Shown one piece after another: positions 1 through 6,961 of a stretch of 20,084 bases of DNA. Source of the DNA: CAZCZY01 sp964503525 (GTDB lineage: Bacteria > Patescibacteriota > JAUYIX01); assembly GCA_964503525.1 (NCBI GenBank), contig CAZCZY010000029.1, positions 1 to 20,084 on the forward strand, in the 5' to 3' direction. Every line of letters starts with the position of its first letter. Position 1 is the first letter of the stretch. Below the pieces are notes generated by a model. That model had not been told where the DNA came from, did not search any database, and saw only the letters and a list, made by a program, of their open reading frames with translations. A program made the position numbers and the translations under genes.

Positions 1-381
1 CGTGATCGGGATTACCGCGTGGCTCTCGTCCGGGCCGCCGTAGGTTCCCATCTGCATCCGGTGCTTCAGGACCCCGATGACGGTGTAGGGCATCCCGTTG
101 ATCAGGAGCTGTTGGCCGACGGGGTCCTGCGCGTCGAACAGGTCCTTCGCGAGCTTGTCTCCCAGGAAAACGACCCGCCGCCGCAGCTCGACGTCCTGCT
201 CGTTCACGAAGCGGCCGCCGGCCATCGGCTCGTGGTTGCGCAGGCGTCCGTAGTCGGCGTGAGTGCCGTTGAGCTGCGCGTTGAACGTCTTCTTCCCGTT
301 CACGAAGCTGGCGCTCCAGGTCCGGTGCTCGCCGATCACCCCGTCCAGGAGCGGAACGCGCGACTTCAGGAGTTCGACGTC
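1..381 (-). CDS. MacB-type ABC transporter permease, periplasmic core fragment (partial at both ends)
   Basis: Read on the minus strand in the frame whose first codon is at 381-379, this stretch is open for 127 codons with no stop. It resembles the periplasmic core domain of MacB/FtsX-like ABC permeases: a segment DVELLKSRVPLLDGV, then GRFVNEQDVELRRRVVFLG, then the hallmark DLFDAQDPVGQQLLINGMPY followed by TVIGVLK. In that family the domain lies outside the membrane between the first two helices of an export permease. No start codon is present; an in-frame TAA (393-391) lies just beyond the point where similarity ends, and the gene runs off base 1. GC content is far above the rest of the window. 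The upstream half of the gene is absent, so this is either a chimeric join or a broken gene. Family assignment is fairly sure; origin from this organism is doubtful. Confidence 0.7.
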
Positions 382-392
382 AGCTATAACTT
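370..392. other. Abrupt junction between GC-rich permease fragment and LRR gene
   Basis: Minus-strand permease coding similarity ends, and plus-strand leucine-rich-repeat coding begins, within about 20 bases. Around 375-381 both readings make sense (DV of the permease in one direction, the DVS of an LRR in the other), so the join may sit in a short shared sequence. Base composition shifts from very GC-rich to the moderate GC of the rest of the window at the same place. This is what a chimeric assembly join or a microhomology-mediated rearrangement looks like. Confidence 0.6.
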
Positions 393-675
393 ACTCACGG
401 GTGCACTACCCGGTGAAATCCGCAAAATGACCGGCCTAAAAATCTTGGACGCAAGCTATAACGAGCTCACTGGGATTCCCGCGGAAATTGGCCAGCTCAA
501 GAAATTGGAAACGCTCGATCTCAGCAATAACAAAATTGATACGTTCCCCAATGAGTTCGCTAACATCAAAAATAATTTGAAGACGCTGGATATTTCTGGT
601 AACACTTTTACAGAAGAAAAAGTACAAGAGTTGCAAGCACTGTTGCCAAACACCAACATCATCAGCGATTATTAG
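376..675 (+). CDS. Leucine-rich repeat protein, C-terminal part (5' end missing)
   Basis: About 100 codons of a leucine-rich repeat protein end at the TAG at 673-675. Successive repeats of about 23 residues are visible: DVSYNLLTGALPGEI, then LKILDASYNELTGIPAEIG, then LETLDLSNNKIDTFPNEFA, then LKTLDISGNTFTEEKV, followed by a short capping tail ending NIISDY. The N/L spacing matches the bacterial/plant-type LxxLDLSxNxLTG pattern, which forms a solenoid used for protein binding, often at the cell surface. The reading frame stays open upstream to base 19, but that part is merely antisense to the permease fragment and shows no repeats, so the real N-terminus, including any signal peptide, is missing. 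Partner unknown. Confidence 0.75.
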   Translation, partial: DVSYNLLTGALPGEIRKMTGLKILDASYNELTGIPAEIGQLKKLETLDLSNNKIDTFPNEFANIKNNLKTLDISGNTFTEEKVQELQALLPNTNIISDY

Positions 676-719
676 CTGATGGTTCAAAGGAGTGCTCGAG
701 TCAAAGGGAATATAATTTA

Positions 720-1247
720 ATGGTCCCGATTTATCTGCTGCTGCTTACTGTCGCGATGTGTGCTGCATATTTGCTGCTGTATTTTGGATTTACGTATTTT
801 TTCACGAACAAAATTGCGAATCTTGGATCTGGTTCGCTGGTATCAATCGTCTATATCTCGCTTTTTAGCTTGGCCTCGTATGGTGTGAGTGTGCTGATCG
901 CCGACTTAGAATTGGCGAACAGAATCCTGCATGTATTTGGTGGAGGATTTCTTGCGTTCTTGGTTTGTTTTTTGGTAGTCCGCGATAGCAAAGTTGCTGT
1001 CACGCGCTTTCAATTTGTCGTTTTGAGTTTTTTAGTCGTGGTTGCACTCGGTGTTGCCAATGAGATCGCGGAATTTTTCTTGCAAAACTATTTGGCATAT
1101 ACTGCCGCACTCACGATCAATGACACATGGCTCGACCTGATCAGCAACGTAGTAGGCGCATCACTCGCTGCATTTATTTTTACACCGTTTGTTACGAGCA
1201 CGCATATAAAGCACACAGAGATAAAAAAGAGCCCCGCTGGTTTGTGA
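720..1247 (+). CDS. Small multi-pass membrane protein, VanZ/DUF2238-like
   Basis: This 175-residue protein has about five hydrophobic helices: residues ~4-25, ~38-60, ~70-88, ~98-118 and ~138-156. Polar residues cluster as in VanZ/DUF2238-type membrane proteins: HVFGGG in the third helix, ANEIAEFF at the end of the fourth, and DTWLDLISNVVGASLA before and in the last, the acid-x3-acid-x3-Asn-xx-Gly-Ala pattern. Function of that family is not established. The start at 720 follows a purine-rich AAAGGGA about ten bases upstream. The gene lies 44 bases after the LRR gene, same strand, and could be cotranscribed with it. Its last 19 codons overlap the convergent gene, and its stop lies inside the loop of a hairpin. 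Confidence 0.7.
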   Translation: MVPIYLLLLTVAMCAAYLLLYFGFTYFFTNKIANLGSGSLVSIVYISLFSLASYGVSVLIADLELANRILHVFGGGFLAFLVCFLVVRDSKVAVTRFQFVVLSFLVVVALGVANEIAEFFLQNYLAYTAALTINDTWLDLISNVVGASLAAFIFTPFVTSTHIKHTEIKKSPAGL

Positions 1248-2085
1248 CCAAACGGGGCGTAGTGATTATTGCAAACCGGGGCGTGTCGTTGCGCAGACCA
1301 TAGAGCTTGAGTTCGCGCCGATTGGCCTGCTTGTGAACGATCTGCTCGAGGCGTGGAAGATGCTCCTCGTGCCGATGCATCCACGCGTCAAAGGAAACCC
1401 GAACGCGCTCATGTGGCTTACGGATGCGGTACCCGTAGATGTACCAGATGCCGTTGATCTTAACGACGCGCGTGGTGTCGTTGGGCTTGCAGACCGTGTA
1501 CTTCACGCTCCAACCGCGGCCGACATCAAGATCGTCAATGACGTCCTTCCAGTCGGGCTTGGGGCGGAGCAACGGCACATTGTTACCGATGACGCGCTTG
1601 ATGCTCTTACGATAGCGCGTACGGTAACTCTCGGGCTCAATGTACTCTAGCGTCCGCGTTGCCGGATGAACGTAGAAGCGATCGACAATTCGTCGGCCAT
1701 CGCTCTCCCAAATCCGACCGTTAACGTCGCTAATGCAGTTCTGTTCGACCTGGCCCTTGATGTGCACCTCGTAAATGTGACGAACAGGCTCCGGCGAGTT
1801 GGCAGGCAGTGCCTGTCGAATCTCGCTATAGATGTCGTCCCACTTGTCTCCAACCCGCTTGAACAAAAACCCTTTGATCGGGCCGAGCACGTCGGAAAAA
1901 TCCTTGTAGCCGTCGCCCTTAGGTCCCCGAAAGTACCGAACCATCTTTTCGGAGTGTGGCATTGAGTCGAGTGCGTCTTGGAAGCATGCATCGACATCAT
2001 GTACGCGAAAGTGCGTCTTGCGATTGCGGTTACGACTTCCCTGGCGGGGTCGCTCCGTAACCACGCGGTAAAAGTCCGGGCGCAT
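1192..2085 (-). CDS. Hypothetical basic protein, function unknown
   Basis: This 297-residue protein is Arg/Lys-rich with no signal peptide and no membrane segment. The start ATG at 2085 has a good ribosome site (AAGGGAG, about eight bases upstream). The N-terminus MRPDFYRVVTERPRQGSRNR is strongly basic; a middle part reads GFLFKRVGDKWDDIYSEIRQ and WSVKYTVCKPNDTTRVVKI. I recognise no catalytic motif; a nucleic-acid-binding role is possible from charge alone. The C-terminal ~19 residues are translated through an apparent intrinsic terminator and overlap the convergent gene by 56 bases, so the true end may be slightly different if a frameshift occurred near 1260. Codon usage is like its neighbours. 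Confidence 0.65.
   Translation of the reverse strand: MRPDFYRVVTERPRQGSRNRNRKTHFRVHDVDACFQDALDSMPHSEKMVRYFRGPKGDGYKDFSDVLGPIKGFLFKRVGDKWDDIYSEIRQALPANSPEPVRHIYEVHIKGQVEQNCISDVNGRIWESDGRRIVDRFYVHPATRTLEYIEPESYRTRYRKSIKRVIGNNVPLLRPKPDWKDVIDDLDVGRGWSVKYTVCKPNDTTRVVKINGIWYIYGYRIRKPHERVRVSFDAWMHRHEEHLPRLEQIVHKQANRRELKLYGLRNDTPRFAIITTPRLVTNQRGSFLSLCALYACS
1223..1258 (-). terminator. Intrinsic terminator (minus strand) inside convergent gene overlap
   Basis: GCCCCG (1231-1236) pairs with CGGGGC (1253-1258), with TGGT/ACCA extending the stem around a TTGTG loop. Read on the minus strand the stem is followed by TCTTTTTT (1230-1223), a classic intrinsic terminator. It lies 31 bases before the stop of the minus-strand frame. 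A second CAAACCGGGGC at 1272-1282 duplicates the 3' arm and offers an alternative pairing. Confidence 0.75.
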
Positions 2086-2123
2086 TAAGGCTCCCTTCAG
2101 CTCACGTTGAGCAAGGTTGTATT

Positions 2124-2149
2124 AGACACTTATTGGAGACACTTGTTGG
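2124..2149. repeat. Two tandem 13-base direct repeats, possible operator
   Basis: AGACACTTATTGG (2124-2136) is immediately followed by AGACACTTGTTGG (2137-2149): one mismatch in 13. They lie in the leader between the likely promoter and the start of the minus-strand gene that begins at 2085. A repeated 13-mer in a leader could bind a regulator, or be chance slippage. Confidence 0.4.
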
Positions 2150-2191
2150 CGTCTTGCATGTCAAAAAAAGGTACGACGCCGTGTTGGAGCG

Positions 2192-2220
2192 AACCTACCA
2201 AGCCACGATTTTTTTGTCAA
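2192..2220 (-). promoter_or_regulatory. Sigma-70-type promoter for the gene starting at 2085
   Basis: On the minus strand TTGACA (2220-2215) is separated by 17 bases from TAGGTT (2197-2192). This predicts a leader of about 100 bases that contains the tandem 13-mers. A second TTGACA (2164-2159) lies downstream, but its -10 is poor. Confidence 0.5.
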
Positions 2221-2254
2221 GTGTTGCTTTACAAAAAGTACCTTACTGAACGAA

Positions 2255-3928
2255 CTACTTAAACCAGTTCGTCCAAAAGGAGCTTGGGAGGATGCCGTGG
2301 GCTGGAGCCGCTGATTCTGTATGCGCGTGGACATGAGGTTCCATTACAAAGTCAGTAAATATGTTGTTTTGCGGCACCGAGGATGTACTTGAGCTTGAAC
2401 TGGCAGAAGTGCTTCCTATGTAGTCGGGGTTTAGAAGTTTGCCGACCGCAAGATCTACGGCGGCATTTACCGCAGTACTACCACCAACCACCCAGGCCAA
2501 TTGAACGGACGGTTCGTACAGACTGACCAAGCTGCTCCCGGCCGAGGGAAGACTCGCTTGTTTGGTTAGAATCACAACGCCGTTTTGTGCAGCTGCTAGA
2601 GAACTCACCGTGATCGCGTCGGGGAATGCTTGTCCTGTTGCAATCGCAATGTGCGTTGGGCTAGATACGAACATTTCTCCCGTGCGTCGGTTGGTCTCAT
2701 ACCGATCAGCACCAAAAGTCCGGTCAATTTGCGCGGTCGGAAGTGCGGCGCGGATATCGACCTCTATTTGGGACGCGACTGCCGCCGGACCACCCACGAT
2801 AATTACGCGCGTTATGCCCTGCTGTACCAGATACGTGCGCGTTTCTGTGCTGAGACTCTGACTATTGGTTAGCAAGATTGGATAACCGAGCGTGGCGCTC
2901 GGCCCACCCGCAGAAATTCCATCGGCAAATGCCGTGTCGCTCACCAAAAAAGCTGTCGAGTGCGTCGCGAGTTGTTGGGCAACGCCAACAGCGGTCTGAG
3001 CGGCCGACCCAGTGCCGATGCGCGTGACTACATACCCGCGTGCGCGCAATAAATCCAAAACTGGCTCACTAATACGGCCGTTGTCGCCAATTGCATACAC
3101 GGTTCCGCCCGACGGTAGAACGCGATCAATCTCCTGAATTGACGCGCTAGGCAAACCCAACCGTCGCGTCAAAATAATCGGTGCATTTTTTTGCCTGCTT
3201 AAACTTGCGGAGGCCAGCGCACCAGTAAATTCTTCGCCGCTTGCAAGGATCACCGCTCCAGCGCTATCGCCCGCCGGAAATATTTGTCTACTGATACCAG
3301 CCGCGGTGTCATACCGTGTCGGCGCTGGCTCGGGTAATCGTAAAACCTCTGTAATCCCAGCGCGCCCCGCCACATACTCTGACGCCGGCTCCCACTGCCG
3401 TAGCATCGCTGAATCTCCAAAACCAAAATATACCCAAGGACTACTCACATACGTCCCACGTCGCAAGGCAAAATGTAAATGTGTTTTCCAGTCGCCATTA
3501 ACCGTGCGTGACCCTAAATGTCCGATCAACTGACCTCGACTAACTACCTGCCCCGGCTGAACTCTAAACTTGTTCGGGTCAAGGTGACCGTAGAGTGAGA
3601 CGACGTTGGATCCAGTCACATTTAGGTGTTCGATCAAAATTACTCCGCCGTAATCGTGATAGGCGGGAAAATTTGCCAAGCGCCTTACAACACCATTAGC
3701 AGCTGCATATACGGGAGTCCCAGCCGGGCCCTCAACATCCTCGCCGAGATGTAAAACGCCCTGGTACACGCTGCCAAACTGAAATTCTGGATCAATGTTC
3801 CAGGCGAGGTCGAGCGGGAATCGCCATATTCCAGCCAGCGATGCCTGCACATTTTTTGGTACGAAGATAAAAACGACGGTCGCCAATGCGAACGCGAGCA
3901 CCAACAGCCTAGCAAAACCTTTTGGCAT
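2255..3928 (-). CDS. Secreted M23 (LytM-type) peptidoglycan peptidase with CWB2 cell-wall-binding repeats
   Basis: Predicted zinc endopeptidase (557 residues) acting on peptidoglycan cross-links outside the membrane. Residues ~7-28 form a signal peptide or anchor. The LytM domain (~35-165) shows H60 and D64 in HLGEDVEG, H115 in SLYGHL, and H150/H152 in HLHFAL, the full zinc and catalytic set. Residues ~205-495 are three type 2 cell-wall-binding repeats (PF04122), each with an alternating beta/alpha pattern and motifs such as AVILASGEEFTGALASA, FLVSDTAFADGISAGG, RTFGADRYETN and IAIATGQAFPDAI; in clostridia such triplets bind anionic wall polymers. A Ser-rich linker and a His-containing tail ending in FWTNWFK follow. 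The start lies only six bases from a possible -10 box TAAGAT (3940-3935), suggesting a leaderless message. It is divergent from the L,D-transpeptidase. Confidence 0.92.
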   Translation of the reverse strand: MPKGFARLLVLAFALATVVFIFVPKNVQASLAGIWRFPLDLAWNIDPEFQFGSVYQGVLHLGEDVEGPAGTPVYAAANGVVRRLANFPAYHDYGGVILIEHLNVTGSNVVSLYGHLDPNKFRVQPGQVVSRGQLIGHLGSRTVNGDWKTHLHFALRRGTYVSSPWVYFGFGDSAMLRQWEPASEYVAGRAGITEVLRLPEPAPTRYDTAAGISRQIFPAGDSAGAVILASGEEFTGALASASLSRQKNAPIILTRRLGLPSASIQEIDRVLPSGGTVYAIGDNGRISEPVLDLLRARGYVVTRIGTGSAAQTAVGVAQQLATHSTAFLVSDTAFADGISAGGPSATLGYPILLTNSQSLSTETRTYLVQQGITRVIIVGGPAAVASQIEVDIRAALPTAQIDRTFGADRYETNRRTGEMFVSSPTHIAIATGQAFPDAITVSSLAAAQNGVVILTKQASLPSAGSSLVSLYEPSVQLAWVVGGSTAVNAAVDLAVGKLLNPDYIGSTSASSSSSTSSVPQNNIFTDFVMEPHVHAHTESAAPAHGILPSSFWTNWFK

Positions 3929-3966
3929 TAGATCATCTTACTATGGCCCTACCTTCAACACACCTT

Positions 3967-3996
3967 TTGACGATATGTTGGTTGTCTCGCTATCAT
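3967..3996 (+). promoter_or_regulatory. Promoter of the L,D-transpeptidase operon
   Basis: TTGACG (3967-3972), 18-base spacer, TATCAT (3991-3996). Transcription would start near 4003, only about six bases before ATG 4009, and no Shine-Dalgarno sequence is present. This supports 4009 rather than the upstream in-frame TTG 3922 or ATG 3943, which lie upstream of the promoter. Confidence 0.6.
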
Positions 3997-4008
3997 GTCT
4001 TCACGTTT

Positions 4009-4722
4009 ATGACACAAGCGATCCAGGGTTCGTCCAAAAAAACACAGTCACGTGAGTTAGTGGTGCTTCCTCTGGCCGCCGTTTTTTTGGTGATTCTCGG
4101 TGGGATATTGTTTGTACCCCATCGCGCTGACGCCGCACTCAATCCTGGCCAGGCTGTCTCTCAAATCCTCGAACCAAAAACCATACCCGAGGCCACGCCA
4201 ACACCAGCCGCGACAAGTCCGACCATTCAAGCAAGACCGATTGATCCCGCCTCAATGCAAAGTGCGCGCATCGTGGCGCCATCCTCTGTTGTCGACACCA
4301 ACATCTCAACCGCACCAGCAACTTCTGGCACGACGCGCACAACAATTCCACCCAAGCCCCCTCCAAAACAAAAATGGGTGGTCGTCGATATTTCTGAACA
4401 ACGCATTTATTTTTATGAAGATGGCCGGGTCGTTCGTACCAATTTGGTATCAACGGGCCAAGCAAGTACACCGACTAATATCGGCACACATTATGTTTGG
4501 TCGCGCATTTACAACGAGACGATGTCTGGCGTCGACTTTTACCTGGAGAATGTCTACTTCACACAATATTTTGATAGCGAAGGCGAGGCCTTACATTATG
4601 CCTGGTGGCATAACAACTTTGGCCAACGCATGAGTCATGGCTGTGTAAACCTGAATTGGGATACCGCAAAATTTGCCTGGTACTGGGCTCCGCCACGCAT
4701 GAAAGTAATCGTCAGAAATTAA
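4009..4722 (+). CDS. L,D-transpeptidase (YkuD domain), membrane-anchored or secreted
   Basis: This 237-residue enzyme (from ATG 4009) would make 3-3 cross-links in peptidoglycan or attach proteins to it, outside the membrane. Residues ~18-36 are a hydrophobic signal or anchor (VVLPLAAVFLVILGGILF) ending near RADAA. A Pro/Thr/Ala-rich linker spans ~45-120. The YkuD domain begins at KWVVVDISEQRIYFYEDG (~122) and contains the catalytic signature SHGCVNL with Cys212 and His210, preceded by H196 and H201 in HYAWWHNNFG. All key residues are present. The stop TAA and the next gene's ATG share a base (TAATG), so the two are translationally coupled. I chose 4009 because the frame upstream precedes the promoter and adds residues with no signal-peptide logic. 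Confidence 0.9.
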   Translation: MTQAIQGSSKKTQSRELVVLPLAAVFLVILGGILFVPHRADAALNPGQAVSQILEPKTIPEATPTPAATSPTIQARPIDPASMQSARIVAPSSVVDTNISTAPATSGTTRTTIPPKPPPKQKWVVVDISEQRIYFYEDGRVVRTNLVSTGQASTPTNIGTHYVWSRIYNETMSGVDFYLENVYFTQYFDSEGEALHYAWWHNNFGQRMSHGCVNLNWDTAKFAWYWAPPRMKVIVRN

Positions 4723-6176
4723 TGCGTCGCATAATTGCCCTCGCAGCCGCCAGCGTGGCGGGTCTAACAGTTTTGGCCGGCTTGGCAGGTTTGTCTGGTG
4801 CACTTTTGTCTGCAAGCGCACTCGTCGTGCCGCAACAGGCCCATGCCACGGTCACTGCCTATGCCGAACCAGTGGCACCTGGTTCGCCCATAAATATTGG
4901 GGCCTTTCCGGCAACGCTCACCGCCAGTGACCGCTTTACGATTTTTTGGACAAACCCAGCCGATGATTCTGGGATCGCAGCGGCAAGGTACAAGTTTGAT
5001 ACGGCGCCGACATCCAATACGGATGGCACGCGCATTGCACCGGTGACGGATCCTGGTAACGCCACGATAGGAATTATTCAAGCGCTGAGCACGGGTGGTC
5101 GCACCGAACGCGACATTTTTATTTGGCTCGAGGACGGAATCGGGTTGCTCGATTACACAACAAATGTGATGACTCGTCTCCGGCCGGAAGGCGCACCCGA
5201 AGACATGCTACGTGTGGCTGGTGCAGAGCGATACTCCAGCTCAGTTGAGACGTGCAAGAAAATTTTTCCAGCTGCTGGCTCTGCCTCGGCAGTTTTACTC
5301 GCTAATGGTACTGCAGTTGCTGATGCGCTCGCCGGTGTTCCACTCGGTTATGTCGCCAGTGGCTGCATTTTGCTTATTCAAACCGGATCCATTCCATCCG
5401 TCGTGATGACGGAAATTCAACGCGTACTACCAGCCGGTGGCAAAGTCTATGTGTTAGGTGGTACTAACGTGATTCGTACGGGCGTGGAAACGATGCTTAC
5501 GTCCGCTGGGTACACAACCAAGCGGCTCGCTGGCACCCGCCGAGAGAATACCGCCGTAAAGATCATGGAAGAGCTCGACGCAGTTCGCGGCACCGCTCCC
5601 TCTCGCGTCTACTTAGTCAACGGCTACACCGGGACCCCCGACGCCATTTCGGTTGGACCGCTCGCCGCCTTTCAGCAAGCCGGTATAGCCTTGACGGAAT
5701 CGGGTGATCTGTCACAAGTGGTTCGTGACTATTTAAATGCAAATCAAGTGACGATCGCCGAGGTAAATATTGTTGGTGGCACCTCGGTTGTCCCGGCATC
5801 GACTGCGACACTCCTGGTCAATGCGGGCTACACCGTGCCGCGCTACTCCGGTCGCACGCGCTATGACACATCACGAGTACTCGCCAATTTGTTTGTCGAT
5901 GATGTGCCACTGTCACCACCCGGAATTGGAATTGCCAACGGCTCCAACTTTATTGATGCGCTGCCTGCCGGTATCCACTTAGCGGCACAGTTGTATCCAT
6001 TGCTACTAGTGCCGCCGAGACTCAGCAATTACGTTTGCAATCCAACCTACGACTTTATGAACGACAATAATCTGGCAATTACCGGTGGCTATGCATATGG
6101 CGGAGAGGCCACGTTACCCGCCGCATTAGAGTTTGAGACAGAGGCGGTTATCAGCGGTATTCGGCCGGGCTGTTAG
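4722..6176 (+). CDS. Secreted cell-wall-binding protein with CWB2 repeats
   Basis: A 484-residue exported protein begins at ATG 4722, which overlaps the stop of the L,D-transpeptidase. A signal peptide covers residues ~1-43 (MRRIIALAAASVAG, hydrophobic, to QQAHA). A beta-rich domain (~50-140), possibly fibronectin-like, reads FTIFWTNPADDSGIAAARYK and carries TGGRTERDIFIWLEDG. Then come three PF04122 repeats (~165-455): LRVAGAERYSSSVETCKKIF, AVLLANGTAVADALAGVPL, KVYVLGGTNVI, RYSGRTRYDTSRVLANLF and GIANGSNFIDALPAG. These repeats bind anionic wall polymers in Gram-positive S-layer proteins; here no enzyme domain is attached, so a surface-display or S-layer-like role is inferred. Cys-containing spots, including C484 at the very end, may form disulfides. 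Confidence 0.88.
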   Translation: MRRIIALAAASVAGLTVLAGLAGLSGALLSASALVVPQQAHATVTAYAEPVAPGSPINIGAFPATLTASDRFTIFWTNPADDSGIAAARYKFDTAPTSNTDGTRIAPVTDPGNATIGIIQALSTGGRTERDIFIWLEDGIGLLDYTTNVMTRLRPEGAPEDMLRVAGAERYSSSVETCKKIFPAAGSASAVLLANGTAVADALAGVPLGYVASGCILLIQTGSIPSVVMTEIQRVLPAGGKVYVLGGTNVIRTGVETMLTSAGYTTKRLAGTRRENTAVKIMEELDAVRGTAPSRVYLVNGYTGTPDAISVGPLAAFQQAGIALTESGDLSQVVRDYLNANQVTIAEVNIVGGTSVVPASTATLLVNAGYTVPRYSGRTRYDTSRVLANLFVDDVPLSPPGIGIANGSNFIDALPAGIHLAAQLYPLLLVPPRLSNYVCNPTYDFMNDNNLAITGGYAYGGEATLPAALEFETEAVISGIRPGC

Positions 6177-6198
6177 TTCAACTCGTTGGCGACTCGTT

Positions 6199-6753
6199 TT
6201 AGGAAACGATTTCGACGGTAATTGTGCGCCGGCCAAATTTTCTGGCGTCGCCATAATGTTGCATCCAAACATCGACGTGGTTGCAACCAAACCCGCCGCG
6301 ATCGTGGACCTTAAAGACTTTGGAGCCATACATGCTCGGAATTCTGACCTTGGTGCCAAAGGGCACGCAGTTCATGGCCACCATGCCCCAGTAAGTATGC
6401 GTACCATCGGCAGCAAAAAACGGCGTGGCATCAGTTTGAGCGGCTAGGCTGTTATAGGCAGTCGCACTTGCTCGCATGGTTCTAATAACTTTTGGAGCGG
6501 GCTTTTTCTTTGGAATCGCTTTTTTTACCGTTGTTGACTGAGCGGCAATCGGTGCAATGGGTTTGATCCCTGCCGGAAAGACCAGTGCTTGGCTGGACGT
6601 AGGCAAGCTCGCGGCCAACGAGGCACTAATATTGGCCTCAGCATTATCCGGATATAAACCAACTGCGCCTGCATAGGCAGCAAGGCCCAGCGTGAGCCAG
6701 CGTATTTGTCTTTGTCTTTTTCCTCCCTTTCGCATAAGCGCGAAAAGCTTCAT
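6199..6753 (-). CDS. Secreted 3D-domain protein (RlpA/MltA-like double-psi beta-barrel)
   Basis: A 184-residue protein with a basic N-terminus and a hydrophobic segment (~18-34, WLTLGLAAYAGAVGLY) as signal or anchor, a Lys/Pro/Ala linker (KKAIPKKKPAPKV, ~77-89), and a 3D domain (PF06725) from ~93 to the end. The domain shows TAYNSLAAQTDATPFFAADG, VAMNCVPFGTKVRIP, KVFKVHDRGG, HVDVWM and GRRTITVEIV; the Asp residues in HDRG and HVDVW are the family's namesake acids. Related proteins cleave glycan strands as lytic transglycosylases or resuscitation factors. A GGGA ribosome site lies about nine bases upstream of the start. The gene is convergent to the CWB2 protein with only 22 bases between, completing the wall-remodelling module. 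Confidence 0.87.
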   Translation of the reverse strand: MKLFALMRKGGKRQRQIRWLTLGLAAYAGAVGLYPDNAEANISASLAASLPTSSQALVFPAGIKPIAPIAAQSTTVKKAIPKKKPAPKVIRTMRASATAYNSLAAQTDATPFFAADGTHTYWGMVAMNCVPFGTKVRIPSMYGSKVFKVHDRGGFGCNHVDVWMQHYGDARKFGRRTITVEIVS

Positions 6754-6796
6754 TTGTTTTTCCCTGTTTAATAGTAAAACTGGTTAGTACTAAAAA

Positions 6797-6840
6797 CAGC
6801 CTGCAAGAAAGCAGACTGAATCTCGTTGCTACCAACGAGA
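6797..6840 (-). promoter_or_regulatory. Structured 5' leader of the 3D-domain gene
   Basis: Two consecutive hairpins lie between promoter and start: TCTCGTTG/CAACGAGA (6821-6840, 8-base stem, 4-base loop), and CAG-CTGC/GCAG-CTG (6797-6818) with one internal mismatch. They may be a regulatory leader or stabilise the message. The layout does not match the c-di-AMP riboswitch as I know it. Confidence 0.4.
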
Positions 6841-6845
6841 GCGAG

Positions 6846-6875
6846 AGCCTAACAGCTACAACGCAAAAGGGTCAA
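6846..6875 (-). promoter_or_regulatory. Promoter of the 3D-domain gene
   Basis: On the minus strand TTGACC (6875-6870) is followed after 18 bases by TAGGCT (6851-6846). Transcription would start near 6839, giving a leader of about 85 bases that holds the two hairpins. Confidence 0.45.
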
Positions 6876-6961
6876 GGAAGTTTTACCCAACCAATGCCTT
6901 GCGCAAACGAATATTCTACGGATGGCTCAGTGTAGCCACCGCTATGCCAGCTCACCGATTG

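Noticed and set aside
19..372. Plus-strand frame continuous with the LRR gene
   Set aside because: It is the antisense of a recognisable permease domain; no LRR or signal-peptide pattern.
2250..2272. ACGAACT/AGTTCGT hairpin over the stop of the M23 gene
   Set aside because: No T-run follows on the minus strand; may be chance.
6194..6209. Hairpin TCGTTT/AAACGA between convergent genes
   Set aside because: Short stem and no T-run on either strand; not enough for a terminator call.
6760..6900. c-di-AMP riboswitch before the 3D-domain gene
   Set aside because: Conserved elements of that class not seen; only simple hairpins.
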